Assembly: GCF_014203665.1 (NCBI RefSeq)
Contig: NZ_JACHJN010000008.1
Span: forward strand, 124,001-188,000
Reading direction: 5' to 3'
Source: Saccharothrix tamanrassetensis
Lineage (GTDB): Bacteria > Actinomycetota > Actinomycetes > Mycobacteriales > Pseudonocardiaceae
Length of the DNA: 64,000 bases
Below the pieces are notes generated by a model, which saw only the letters and a list, made by a program, of their open reading frames with translations, was not told the origin of the DNA and searched no databases. How positions within the stretch are numbered: position 1 is the stretch's first letter; each line of letters begins with the position of its first letter. Both the position numbers and the translations under genes were made by a program. This document shows, in pieces, positions 8,016 through 15,974 of this stretch.

Positions 8016-9320
8016 GTGCCAGGAAGGATCCACGTCTACATCGGTCCGACTTGCCCGCCGCAGGAGGTGCTCGAGCGATTTCCCGAAGTGGTGATCCACC
8101 CGCCCGCCGCTCATGGCGATTTCTTCTCCCCGGAGATCGCCCCGGGAGACGTGGCCGTGGTGGTCGACGGTCTCTACCACCACGCGCTCGGTCTGCGGCA
8201 CAAGGAGTACCTGCACGCGTTGGACCGAGGCGTCTCCGTGGTGGGTGCCGCGAGCATGGGCGCTCTGCGCGCGCTGGAGCTCAGCGCTTTCGGCATGCAG
8301 GGTTGCGGCGTGATCTACCGGCAGTACCGTGCCGGCATATTCGACGGCGATGACGCGGTGGCGGTGGCGCATGAAGAAGATCCTCCGTACCGGAGTCTGA
8401 GCGTGCCGATCGTCAACCTCCACGCGGCGGCCCGGGCTGCCTGCGCGGCCGGGGTGCTGCGCGCGGAACAAATAGCCGACGTCATGTCCGCGCTGCGAGC
8501 GGTTTACTATCCCGCGCGGACGCGGGCGAAGGTCGTCGATGTCCTCCGGAAAGTGGGAGCCCCGCGATTCGCGGATTGGTTCCACCAGCACACCGCCGAC
8601 GACCCCCAAGCGTTCGACCAGAAGCGGCTCGACTGTTTTTCGGCGATCGAAGCGGCACGTGGGATCATCGGGGCCGGTGCCCGCGGGCACGTCATCGGAG
8701 GGGAGAGCGGCCGGTGGAAGACCTCCTTCGTTCGCCACTGGCGCAACCACTTCATCGGCCGGGCAGGTGCTCCTCCGCTGGCTCAGCGCATCGCCTACCA
8801 GCAGATCTTCAACCCGGACTACCGGTGGGTCTGGGAGCGCTACCTGCAAGAAACCTACGCGCGCCGGGGCCGGCCGCTGCTGCCCGGCGCCGCGCTGCGG
8901 GTGACCGACTTCATCGCCGACCGGACCGGGGTCGACCGGTTCCCACCCGCTCCGGGGGGCGAGGACCGCTTCTTCGACTTCCTCTGCCCGGTGCCGGATT
9001 TCTCCGACGACCGCGAGGTGGAACTCCTGCTCGCGGGGGAAGCCCCCTCGGACGTCGAAGCCGTGTCCGATCACCTCGGGCACGGCCTGGCGTTCGCCGA
9101 CGCGAACCCGGGGCCGGCAGGCCGGCGCACGCGGAAGGTGCTCTCCCGCCACGCCGCCGAGCTGCTGCTCTCCCGCATCTGGGGAGTTCCCGCCGAAGGG
9201 CTCGGCGGTGAGTGCCGCAAGCGTGGCATCCCCGATGCGGGGAGGGCGACAAGACTTCTCCAGCCGTTCGTCGTCGGCGTCCTGAAGGCCGGAACCCACT
9301 GGCGCGGGGAGACGGCGTGA
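8016..9320 (+). CDS. tfuA: TfuA-family protein (thioamidation partner of YcaO)
   Basis: A 434-aa protein. GTG 8016 was chosen for its spacing (5 nt) from GGAGGAGG at 8003-8010. The first ~180 residues are the TfuA core: VYIGPTCPP, then VVVDGLYH, RHKEYLHALDRG and GAASMGALRALEL. Known TfuA enzymes have a Ser-Lys pair that hydrolyses a thiocarboxylated ThiS-like sulfur carrier and delivers sulfide to YcaO. Lys63 (in RHKEYL) and Ser80 (in AASMGALR) are the likely pair here. The ~250-residue C-terminal extension is unassigned and may bind the precursor or YcaO. Its stop overlaps the start of the YcaO gene, so the two are translationally coupled. This pairing strongly predicts backbone thioamide formation. 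Confidence 0.88.
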   Translation: MPGRIHVYIGPTCPPQEVLERFPEVVIHPPAAHGDFFSPEIAPGDVAVVVDGLYHHALGLRHKEYLHALDRGVSVVGAASMGALRALELSAFGMQGCGVIYRQYRAGIFDGDDAVAVAHEEDPPYRSLSVPIVNLHAAARAACAAGVLRAEQIADVMSALRAVYYPARTRAKVVDVLRKVGAPRFADWFHQHTADDPQAFDQKRLDCFSAIEAARGIIGAGARGHVIGGESGRWKTSFVRHWRNHFIGRAGAPPLAQRIAYQQIFNPDYRWVWERYLQETYARRGRPLLPGAALRVTDFIADRTGVDRFPPAPGGEDRFFDFLCPVPDFSDDREVELLLAGEAPSDVEAVSDHLGHGLAFADANPGPAGRRTRKVLSRHAAELLLSRIWGVPAEGLGGECRKRGIPDAGRATRLLQPFVVGVLKAGTHWRGETA

Positions 9321-10483
9321 CGATGAAGCTGGTGCTCGCGGGAACCCACCGCGCCCTGCCCGCAGAAGCCACGTGGGCCCGCATCGAGCCGACCCTGGAG
9401 GACTTCGGGATCACCAGGGTCGCGGACGTGACGGACTTGGACCACATCGGCGTTCCGGTGATGGTGGCGGTCCGGCCGTTGTCGGAGACGTACGGGACCT
9501 CCCAGGGGAAGGGTGCCACGCCGCTGTTGGCCCGGATATCCGCGGCGATGGAGTCCATCGAGATGTGGCACGCCGAGAACCCGGCCGTCGCTCGCTTCGA
9601 GTCCACAGCACACGAGCTGGCCCTGCCCTATCCCGTGAGCGCGCTCAGCACGGCTCGGACCGCTCAACCCCTGGATCACGTGAAGCTCGGCTGGACCTGG
9701 GCCCGGTCCATCGTCGGCGATGCTCCCGTCCCGCTCCCGGTGCAGGCGCTGCGCCTTTCCTTCGTCGAGGCGGACTGCTGGGAGCCCCACGTGTTCAGGC
9801 ACACCTCCAACGGCCTCGCGTCGGGCAACTCCTTCGCGGAGGCCTGCCTGCACGGCATCTACGAAGTGATCGAACGCCACGCGCTGGCCGGTCTCGGACC
9901 GTCCCCTCGAAGGGATCCCCGCATCAACGTGGACCTCTCGACGGTCCGGGACGAGCACCTCGTGTCCCTGCTCGACCGGTTGAGGGCCGCAGGTGTCCGA
10001 TGCGAGGTGGCCATGGTGCCGAATGAGTTGTCGATCCCGGTTTTCGTCGCCTTCATCTGGTCGCCCCTCTACCCACTCGTCGCGGCGGGTTCCGGCGCCC
10101 ACATGGATGTCACGGTCGCCATGAGCCGTGCGGTGACCGAGGCGGTGCAGACACGGCTCACGAGGATAACCACCACACGGGACAACCTCCCCTCCGATTA
10201 CCGACCGCCCCACGACGCGGACCCTTTGCTCTCCACTCCGGAAAGTCAGCCACTCGACGACGTGGTCAAGGGTTGTGGTGCTGCCTACGACGACCTAGAA
10301 GAGGAACTGCTGGAGGTCGCCGGCAGGGTTGGAGCGCGAACCGGCTTCTCACCGATCGTGGTCGACATCTCCACCCGTCCCGAGCTGTTCACCGTGGTCA
10401 AGGTGGTGTGCCCCGGCCTTGGGTATCCGCGTGGCGGCGGGAACAGGATTCCGCGCATCCAGCCTGCTGCGCCTGCTTCTTGA
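9317..10483 (+). CDS. ycaO: YcaO-family ATP-dependent peptide backbone modifying enzyme
   Basis: A 388-aa protein. GTG 9317 overlaps the tfuA stop by 4 bp (GTGA), and GGGGA sits 6 nt upstream; ATG 9323 is an alternative start. YcaO hallmarks are present: the ATP/Mg-binding SAAMESIEMWHAE (near residue 75-87), SFAEACLHGIYEVIERHA (near 172-189) and SRAVTEAVQTRLTRI. The C-terminus has VVKVVCPGL but not the proline-rich tail of azoline-forming YcaOs. Together with TfuA it should phosphorylate a backbone amide and replace oxygen with sulfur. The substrate is presumably the peptide encoded at 10908. Confidence 0.9.
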   Translation: MTMKLVLAGTHRALPAEATWARIEPTLEDFGITRVADVTDLDHIGVPVMVAVRPLSETYGTSQGKGATPLLARISAAMESIEMWHAENPAVARFESTAHELALPYPVSALSTARTAQPLDHVKLGWTWARSIVGDAPVPLPVQALRLSFVEADCWEPHVFRHTSNGLASGNSFAEACLHGIYEVIERHALAGLGPSPRRDPRINVDLSTVRDEHLVSLLDRLRAAGVRCEVAMVPNELSIPVFVAFIWSPLYPLVAAGSGAHMDVTVAMSRAVTEAVQTRLTRITTTRDNLPSDYRPPHDADPLLSTPESQPLDDVVKGCGAAYDDLEEELLEVAGRVGARTGFSPIVVDISTRPELFTVVKVVCPGLGYPRGGGNRIPRIQPAAPAS

Positions 10484-10535
10484 CCTGTCGGGACTGTCGA
10501 GAACGGTCACATCCGCCCCTTGCCGAGGAGACATC

Positions 10536-10814
10536 TTGAGCGACATCCAGGTCATCCTTTCCTCGTCGCTGGCCCGGTTCACCGGAGGCGTCCGGAAGTT
10601 CTCGGTGCCGGGCGGCACCGTGCGGCAGGTGATGGAACGGGTCAGCGAGCTGTACCCGAGCCTTTCCGGGCGAGTCGTGGACGAACACCTGGAGCCGATG
10701 CCGTTCGTGCGCATCTACGTCGGAGACGAGGACGTGCGCGACCTCGGCTCGATCGACTCGGTCATTGCGCCCGACGCCACGGTGTCGATCCTGACCGCAG
10801 TCGCCGGCGGATGA
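10536..10814 (+). CDS. ThiS/MoaD-like sulfur-carrier protein ending in Gly-Gly
   Basis: A 92-aa protein from TTG 10536, with GAGGAG 5 nt upstream. It is a small beta-grasp protein (IQVILSSSLARFTGG, RQVMERVSELYP, VRIYVGDED, IAPDATVSILTAVAGG). The C-terminal Gly-Gly is exactly what ThiS and MoaD use to carry sulfur as a thiocarboxylate. It lies between ycaO and the precursor gene, so it is most simply the dedicated sulfur donor for thioamidation. No ThiF/MoeB-type activating enzyme is in the window; one must be borrowed from primary metabolism. Confidence 0.85.
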   Translation: MSDIQVILSSSLARFTGGVRKFSVPGGTVRQVMERVSELYPSLSGRVVDEHLEPMPFVRIYVGDEDVRDLGSIDSVIAPDATVSILTAVAGG

Positions 10815-10907
10815 AGACCGGGAAGAAGGGGGTGGGCCCGGAACGACGAACCAGTCCCAGCGCTCGAAAGCCCGCATTTCGTGGATCAAGCGATCGGAAG
10901 AAGGATG

Positions 10908-11180
10908 ATGGAAACTCAGACACGGGTACTCGCCAGTCACTTGCTGAGCAAGGTCGAGCCCATCAAGGGCACGCTCGACGTCACCGCGGACGCTGAGGCG
11001 AAGCAGGAGATCGACCGCCTCGTCGACTACCTGCTCGCGGGGGGGACCACGCCGTACCGGACCTCCGGCAGCACCGCGACGGTGACCGACACCTACACCG
11101 ACACCGGCGCCTCGAACACGAACACGATCCCTGACGCGGACAGCGACAACGAGTCCGACTTCGACTCGGACCACGACTGA
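10908..11180 (+). CDS. Predicted RiPP precursor peptide, thioamide/graspetide hybrid
   Basis: A 90-aa peptide. ATG 10908 was chosen (10905 is also possible) because of GGAAGAAGG just upstream. Residues 1-46 look like a helical leader (HLLSKVEPIKG ... KQEIDRLVDYLL) ending in Ala-Gly-Gly, a typical cleavage site. The 44-residue remainder has a striking composition. Thr occurs at 56, 58, 60, 62, 64, 66, 71 and 73. Acidic residues occupy every second position from 76 to 90 (Asp76, 78, 80, Glu82, Asp84, 86, 88, 90). Thr/Ser hydroxyls and Asp/Glu carboxyls are the partners joined by graspetide ATP-grasp ligases, and the ligase gene is next. YcaO/TfuA upstream would add thioamides. The exact leader boundary and bonds are inference. 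Confidence 0.8.
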   Translation: METQTRVLASHLLSKVEPIKGTLDVTADAEAKQEIDRLVDYLLAGGTTPYRTSGSTATVTDTYTDTGASNTNTIPDADSDNESDFDSDHD

Positions 11181-11195
11181 TCCCACGGGGGCGTG

Positions 11196-11260
11196 CACGC
11201 CGGTCAGCGGCTCGGATCACGGCGTCGGAACACCGGACGCACGGGCCGCTGACCGGCGTG
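11196..11260 (+). terminator. 16-bp perfect inverted repeat between precursor and ATP-grasp genes
   Basis: CACGCCGGTCAGCGGC (11196-11211) is perfectly complementary to GCCGCTGACCGGCGTG (11245-11260), with a 33-nt loop. It sits just after the precursor stop. Such a hairpin would act as a partial terminator or 3' stabiliser, giving more precursor transcript than enzyme transcript. Confidence 0.7.
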
Positions 11261-11321
11261 GCCGATGAGGCGGGCGGGCTCGCCGACCGGCGCTTCCCAC
11301 CCGAGGAGACGAGGACGACTC

Positions 11322-12332
11322 ATGAATGACTCTGCGATCCTGATCGTCACGGCGAGGTGGGATTCGACCGCTTTCGCCGGAGCGGAGATCCTGCGCAGGA
11401 ACGGCCGGACGCCGTTCCTCTTCTTCCCCGAGGACTTCCCGCAACGCGCGCAGCTCAGTGCGGACTTCCGGCAGGGCAGGTGGTCGAGCCGGTTGCGCAC
11501 GGACGACGGAACCATCGATCTTGACAACGTCAAGGCCGTGTGGTGGCGGAAGCCGCTGCCGAACCGCCCACCGCGATCCCTCCCGCCGGTCGAGTTCCCG
11601 TACGCCAGGCGCGAGAACGATTATGCGCTCCGGGGTCTGTGGGACCTGCTGCTGGCGGACCCGGACGTCTACTGGATGAACAGTCCGTGGAGCATCCGAA
11701 GGGCCGACGACAAGTTGCTGCAGATGTCGCGCGCCGCCGCTCACGGACTGGAATCCCCGAGGACCATCGTGACCAACGATCCCGAGCGCGTGCGCGCCTT
11801 CTACGACGAGTGCTCCGGCGAGATGGTGTTCAAGTCCATGACCGGCCCGTTCCTGGTGCCCGGGCAGGTGGACGAGTTCAAGTTCCAGGTCGACATGCCG
11901 GGAATTCCCCTCGTCCGCCCGTTCACGACCGAGGACATGGCGAACGTGGGCAGTGCGCGGCACAACGCCTGCATGTTCCAGGAGCTGGTCGAGAAGAAGC
12001 ACGAGCTGCGGGTCACCGTATTCGAAGATCAGGTCTTCACCTGCGAGATCCGCTCACAGGAGAGCGACCTCACCCGCTACGACTGGCGACGTCAGGACGC
12101 ACCGCCCAAGGCCGTCGCCGGCGACCTGCCCGAGCCCGTCGCCGCCGCGTGCCTGGCGCTGATGGAGGAGTTCGACCTGCGCTACGCGGCGTTCGACTTC
12201 ATCGTGACCCCGGACGACCGGCACGTCTTCCTGGAGATGAACCCCAATGGCCAGTGGCTGTTCGTCCAGGAGTGGGTTCCGCAGTTGCGCCTGATGCAGG
12301 CGTTCGTCGACATCATGGTGCGCAACTCTTGA
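11322..12332 (+). CDS. ATP-grasp ribosomal peptide macrocyclase (graspetide synthetase, MvdD/PsnB-like)
   Basis: A 336-aa protein from ATG 11322, with GAGGAG and GAGGAC upstream. The ATP-grasp fold is visible: an N-terminal pre-ATP-grasp region (AILIVTARWDSTA, VWWRKP), the nucleotide-binding KSMTGPFLVPG near residue 170, FQELVEKKHELRVTVF near 218, and the metal-binding FLEMNPNGQWLFVQE near 305. The Asn-Pro-x-Gly-Gln-Trp ending is typical of peptide-modifying ligases of the microviridin/graspetide group. These ligases phosphorylate Asp/Glu side chains and join them to Thr/Ser (omega-ester) or Lys (omega-amide). The neighbouring core has Thr and Asp but no Lys after the leader, so esters are predicted. 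Confidence 0.88.
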   Translation: MNDSAILIVTARWDSTAFAGAEILRRNGRTPFLFFPEDFPQRAQLSADFRQGRWSSRLRTDDGTIDLDNVKAVWWRKPLPNRPPRSLPPVEFPYARRENDYALRGLWDLLLADPDVYWMNSPWSIRRADDKLLQMSRAAAHGLESPRTIVTNDPERVRAFYDECSGEMVFKSMTGPFLVPGQVDEFKFQVDMPGIPLVRPFTTEDMANVGSARHNACMFQELVEKKHELRVTVFEDQVFTCEIRSQESDLTRYDWRRQDAPPKAVAGDLPEPVAAACLALMEEFDLRYAAFDFIVTPDDRHVFLEMNPNGQWLFVQEWVPQLRLMQAFVDIMVRNS

Positions 12333-12509
12333 GTTGTGGGCCACGCGCTCTGATCGGGCGGTCTCGTCCACCATGCCGCCACCAGCGTGCCCGCAGCCGC
12401 CACGAACGTGCGCCGCTCGAAAAGTCATCGCGGCTGGTCGAGCGGCATGTCTGTACTCGTTGACAAGGCCGCCCAGGACGCGGGTGCGGGGCACTGAGCC
12501 CTTTCCGAC

Positions 12510-12800
12510 CTCATCCGGTGGCGTGGTGGAGTGCGAGGACGGTCGGGTCGGGTTGGTGATGAGGGTGGTGGAGCAGCGGGGTCTGCGCAGTGGCCGTCGG
12601 GCTTCGAGGATGGAGACGGCGCGTTCGCCGAGTGCTCGGATGCGGGCGTGGGAGCGGTTGACCGCCTGCTGATCGGGCGGGAGGTCGTGCCACCTGCCGC
12701 GGTGGGGGAAGCGGATCGGACCGCCCGCTGCTCGATGGGCCTTGTCCGCCCTGTACGGGATGTTCACGTTGGACAGGGCGTCGATGATGCCGTGGGTGCG
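12510..12800 (-). pseudogene. Relic of an IS5-like DDE transposase, C-terminal part
   Basis: Read on the minus strand, the segment gives a recognisable transposase tail: ADKAHRAAGGPIRFPHRGRW, then QQAVNRSHARIRALGERAVS and RRPRCSTT. This corresponds to the last third of IS5-type transposases (ADKGYxGAG ... NRxHAxxR). Upstream coding (to ~13200) is disrupted across frames, so the element is dead. Confidence 0.6.
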
Positions 12801-13339
12801 GACCGAGCCCTGCCTGATCGCGTGAGCGGCGGGTGCACGACCTGGACGCCGCCGAGACCGGGCGCGCGCCCACGGCGTCGACCCGGGCCGGGCGACGGCG
12901 ATGACGCGCACCCGCCCGGACGGTGTGCGCCTGGCTTGGCGGCTGGCCCTGCCGCCGGACCTGCTGGAGTTCGGCGGTCCGCCCCGTTCCTGATCGACTG
13001 GGCGCCTCCCCGCACCCGGCCACCGACGCGGAGGTGGGTCTGCGGTTGGTCTCGTTCGGGGAGCGCATCCCGATCCGGTGGAGGCGCGACGGCGACTGGT
13101 CGCGCTCGGTGTCGAGGGTGACTTGCCGATCGGCGAGGCCGCCGCGCCGACACGACCGCCTGCTGGATCGATGGCCGTTCAGGAGATCATCACGTTCGGC
13201 ACACCGCCACACACCACACAACTACGGCCACATACTCAATCTGTACGGCACACGACCGACTAACTGACACGACAACAACGACCCACACCGAGCCGCCGAA
13301 GCACCACGTACTGCAAGCCGTGTTTGATTTCGTGACCTC
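12801..13339. other. Degenerate spacer, probably remains of the same IS element
   Basis: There is no supported gene. Open frames on both strands are arginine/proline-rich shadows. The stretch lies between the transposase tail relic and a KAP NTPase relic and probably holds unrecognisable 5' parts of the former. Confidence 0.4.
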
Positions 13340-13735
13340 AAGCTGCTGCACCTACGCGGACCGCTGGTCGCGCAGGCAGGTGATCACGGCGCACGGGAGG
13401 GTCCACCCTGGCGTGTCGCCACGCGCCGAACGTGACCACGAGGCTGGCGTTGGGCGGGTCCGCCAGGCGGCGCGGCGGCAGGTTCGGCGACGTGGTCTTG
13501 CCCGCGCCCCAAGGTCCCTCCAGGTGTACCAGGAAGGAAACGTCGGGTTGCCGCGCTGCGCCTGGCGCAGGCGCAGGGCCAGGACCTCCGCCAGCGCGCC
13601 GCGGTGAGGGCGGCCCGCCGTCGTCGGCGCGTCGTTCACCCAGTCGACGTTCTGCTGCGGTTGCCCGGTGACGGCGGGCAACCTCCGCTCGGCGGCGGCA
13701 CGCTCTTCTTCGGTTTCTTCCCAAAACACCTTGTC
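13340..13735 (-). pseudogene. Fragment of a KAP-family P-loop NTPase, frameshifted
   Basis: On the minus strand one frame gives EETEEERAAAERRLPAV ... VNDAPTTAG ... GALAEVLALRLRQAQ. Another frame continues with SFLVHLEGPWGAGKTT (Walker A), VVTFGAWRHARVDPP. Together they match the N-terminal region of KAP NTPases (GPWGxGKT followed by the xAWRHxRxDPPW block). A frameshift near 13530 separates them and the rest of the ~600-residue protein is absent. KAP NTPases are membrane-associated and often part of defence loci. Confidence 0.65.
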
Positions 13736-13821
13736 CGCAGAAGTGCGTGATCAGCATGGCCGGAATCGGCTATGCCTAGCTTCTGTGTGTGAAGGCGTCG
13801 AGGCGCCAAGGGGGATCCGCG

Positions 13822-15084
13822 ATGAGCAATGGTTCCCAGGCTGACGACGGAGACGGATCGGACGCCCGTAGACGACGGGACTCTGTCGGGACGTCGAATC
13901 GTCGTGGTCGTGCTGTCCGGCAGCGGGGTCGCGCCTCGTCCTCCGGTGCTGTAGTTCAGGCGGGCAGAGACGCAGTGGTCACATTCGAGCAGCACGTCCA
14001 CCATCGGGCATCGGTGGTCCGATCAACCCCGGTGTGGACCACCATGTTGGTGGTGATCTGTGGTGCGGCCGTTCTCGTGGGCAGCGTCATCGTCATCCGC
14101 AGTGGTGTACTGCTCGAGCTGGTGCCCGCCTGGACGGTTCCCGTGGCGGTGTCACTCGCAATCGTTCCGCTTCTGCTGCGTAGGAGGACACGGATGGCGG
14201 ACACGCGCCAGGCATTCCTCGTCACCTCAGCCTTCAGTCAGAAGTACTGGGTCGCCGAGTTCGTGCAACGTCTGCACCGTGCGCTCGACCGCAAGGGCAT
14301 CAACCTGGTACTGAAGGTGCCCGACCGGGACTACGACGCCGCGTCGCAAGGCCACGACTTGCGAAGGGTGCTCAACACCAAGGACAGCTACCTGGGTGGG
14401 TTCGTCGTCCCGACCGAGCTGCACCGGATGCGCCCACTGCTGGTGGAGTTCTGCGCCGAACTGGCGCTGCCGGTGGTGTTCACCGATGTCGATCCATTCG
14501 ACGACGAGAGCGAGTACCCTGCCAACACCTCGTTCGTCGGCTACGTCAGCTCCGACCTCGGGACGGAAGCGGGTCGTTGGTTGGTGGGCCACCTGCGGCA
14601 ACGTGGTGTGCGGCGGCCACACGTGCTGATCGTCGCCAGCCGTGAGCACTCCGAGCGGCAGAAGTCCTGCGCGGACGTCCTGCGAACCGGCCTGGGCAAC
14701 GTGTCGATCAGCATTGACGACACTTGCGCCTTCAGCCGCTCACGTGCCTACGACGCGGTCCAGGCCCACATTCGGTCACAAGCCGTGCGGTCGCCCCGTC
14801 TGGACGCAATGTTCTGCACCAATGACGAGATGGCGCTGGGGGCGGTCGACGCACTGCGCGCGACGGACTCACCGCTCACCAGAGAGACCACTGTCATCGG
14901 CATCGACGGGATCCCCGAGGCCCGACACCTCATCGCGACCGCCACGAGTCCGCTGCGGGCCACAGTGGTGCAGGATCCCCACCGTCTCACCGAGAGCGCC
15001 GCCGAGGTACTGCAGAGGATGCTCGATGGCCGTCAAACGATGACGCGCACCATCCTTAAGCCTGAGGTGTATCAGATCCGGTGA
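13822..15084 (+). CDS. Membrane protein with RHIM-like motif and periplasmic-binding-protein-like domain
   Basis: A 420-aa protein. ATG 13822 was chosen for AAGGGGGAT 6 nt upstream. Residues 1-40 are basic and disordered. Residues 43-50 read AVVQAGRD, which resembles the bacterial RHIM-like assembly motif (V-Q-A/x-x-RD). Two hydrophobic spans follow at about 74-92 and 102-119. Residues 130-420 form a LacI/sugar-binding Peripla_BP-like domain (TDVDPFDDES, GTEAGRWLVGHLRQRG, FCTNDEMALGAVDALR, VIGIDGIPEARHLI, VVQDPHRLTESAAEV). There is no DNA-binding helix-turn-helix, so it is not a LacI repressor. It may be a ligand sensor that signals through the assembly motif, possibly with the decayed KAP NTPase next door. 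Function is unknown. Confidence 0.75.
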   Translation: MSNGSQADDGDGSDARRRRDSVGTSNRRGRAVRQRGRASSSGAVVQAGRDAVVTFEQHVHHRASVVRSTPVWTTMLVVICGAAVLVGSVIVIRSGVLLELVPAWTVPVAVSLAIVPLLLRRRTRMADTRQAFLVTSAFSQKYWVAEFVQRLHRALDRKGINLVLKVPDRDYDAASQGHDLRRVLNTKDSYLGGFVVPTELHRMRPLLVEFCAELALPVVFTDVDPFDDESEYPANTSFVGYVSSDLGTEAGRWLVGHLRQRGVRRPHVLIVASREHSERQKSCADVLRTGLGNVSISIDDTCAFSRSRAYDAVQAHIRSQAVRSPRLDAMFCTNDEMALGAVDALRATDSPLTRETTVIGIDGIPEARHLIATATSPLRATVVQDPHRLTESAAEVLQRMLDGRQTMTRTILKPEVYQIR

Positions 15085-15189
15085 ATCCTCTGGACGCGAT
15101 CGGATCCTATGGGGCGGTGTCGGAGGTCCTACAGCAACTCTGGCCGTCGACGAAGTAGCTGTTATAGCCGCAGCCGTGCTGCTGCCGGC

Positions 15190-15368
15190 GAAGGCTCTGG
15201 ATACTTGACGAACGCACATGAACGTAGTCCTTCTTCGATTCGAGCATGTCTGTTGATGACGTCCAAGGTTGTATCGGTCAAGTCATGCGTTAGAATCGCG
15301 ATACGTTGGTCCAGCGAGGCAGTCAAGGAATGTATCGGATTCGTGGGAACGCCAACGGCGTCAAGCAC
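15190..15368 (-). pseudogene. Possible IS1380-like transposase relic
   Basis: A minus-strand open stretch reads QRIAILTHDLTDTTLDVIN then RHARIEEGLRS. It resembles the (F)LTD...LD...HRxHARVExxIR block near the C-terminus of IS1380/IS4-type transposases. There is no start, no remaining domains and no inverted repeats, so confidence is low. It fills most of the gap between two real genes. Confidence 0.35.
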
Positions 15369-15436
15369 CCACTCGACATGAATTAGCGGTCGAGTGGGTC
15401 AGTTCTATCCGGGATGACCACCGAAGGGTCTGAAAC

Positions 15437-15877
15437 GTGGTTGAGATCGAGACGTTCCTGAAGAGTCCGGCCGGCGGATTCGTGCCGGTGCAATCATGCC
15501 GTACCCCGCCGCCCGACCCCGACTACATCGAAGGTGCCATTCGACTGTCCATTGATGGATCGGAAATCATCGGCACTGAAGAGTGGGACTACGTTGACCA
15601 GCTCTGGTGTTATATCGCCGAGATGGTGACGAAAATGCAGTCGTTGGGTTATGCGGAGACATATTTCCCGGATCAGCCGATCAAGCTCTCTTTTCGGGCC
15701 GCAGGGTCTCGCGTCCTGGTGATCGCCAAGATCGGTGAGGAAACGAAGACGGTAAATACTTCATCCGCGGATTTCCTGGATGCTGTCAAAGCGGCTGGGT
15801 TGATCTTCTTCAGGAAGATGTCCGAGCTTGTCCCGGTCAATTCGTATGCCGAGGCGCAGCGGGAGCTGTCAGTTTGA
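15437..15877 (+). CDS. Hypothetical protein, 146 aa
   Basis: GTG 15437 with GAAGGG 10 nt upstream gives an acidic soluble protein with no signal peptide or membrane span. It contains IRLSIDGSEIIGTEEWDYVD and KLSFRAAGSRVLVIAKIGEE, a beta-strand-rich pattern, then a helical FLDAVKAAGLIFFRKMSEL tail. I do not recognise the family. Its base composition is lower in GC than its neighbours, consistent with horizontal acquisition. It sits among mobile-element relics. Confidence 0.6.
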   Translation: MVEIETFLKSPAGGFVPVQSCRTPPPDPDYIEGAIRLSIDGSEIIGTEEWDYVDQLWCYIAEMVTKMQSLGYAETYFPDQPIKLSFRAAGSRVLVIAKIGEETKTVNTSSADFLDAVKAAGLIFFRKMSELVPVNSYAEAQRELSV

Positions 15878-15974
15878 ACGAGGCATAGGCTCCGGCGGGA
15901 ATTTTGAATCCGGTGGGGCCTCTGAAGCTTTTGACGGCAGTGGTTGGCGGCAACGTCAGCGGGCGGGTGCGGCG

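Noticed and set aside
10881-10907. Longer start (GTG 10881) for the hybrid RiPP precursor
   Set aside because: The ribosome-binding site GGAAGAAGG lies inside that extension, directly before ATG 10905/10908.
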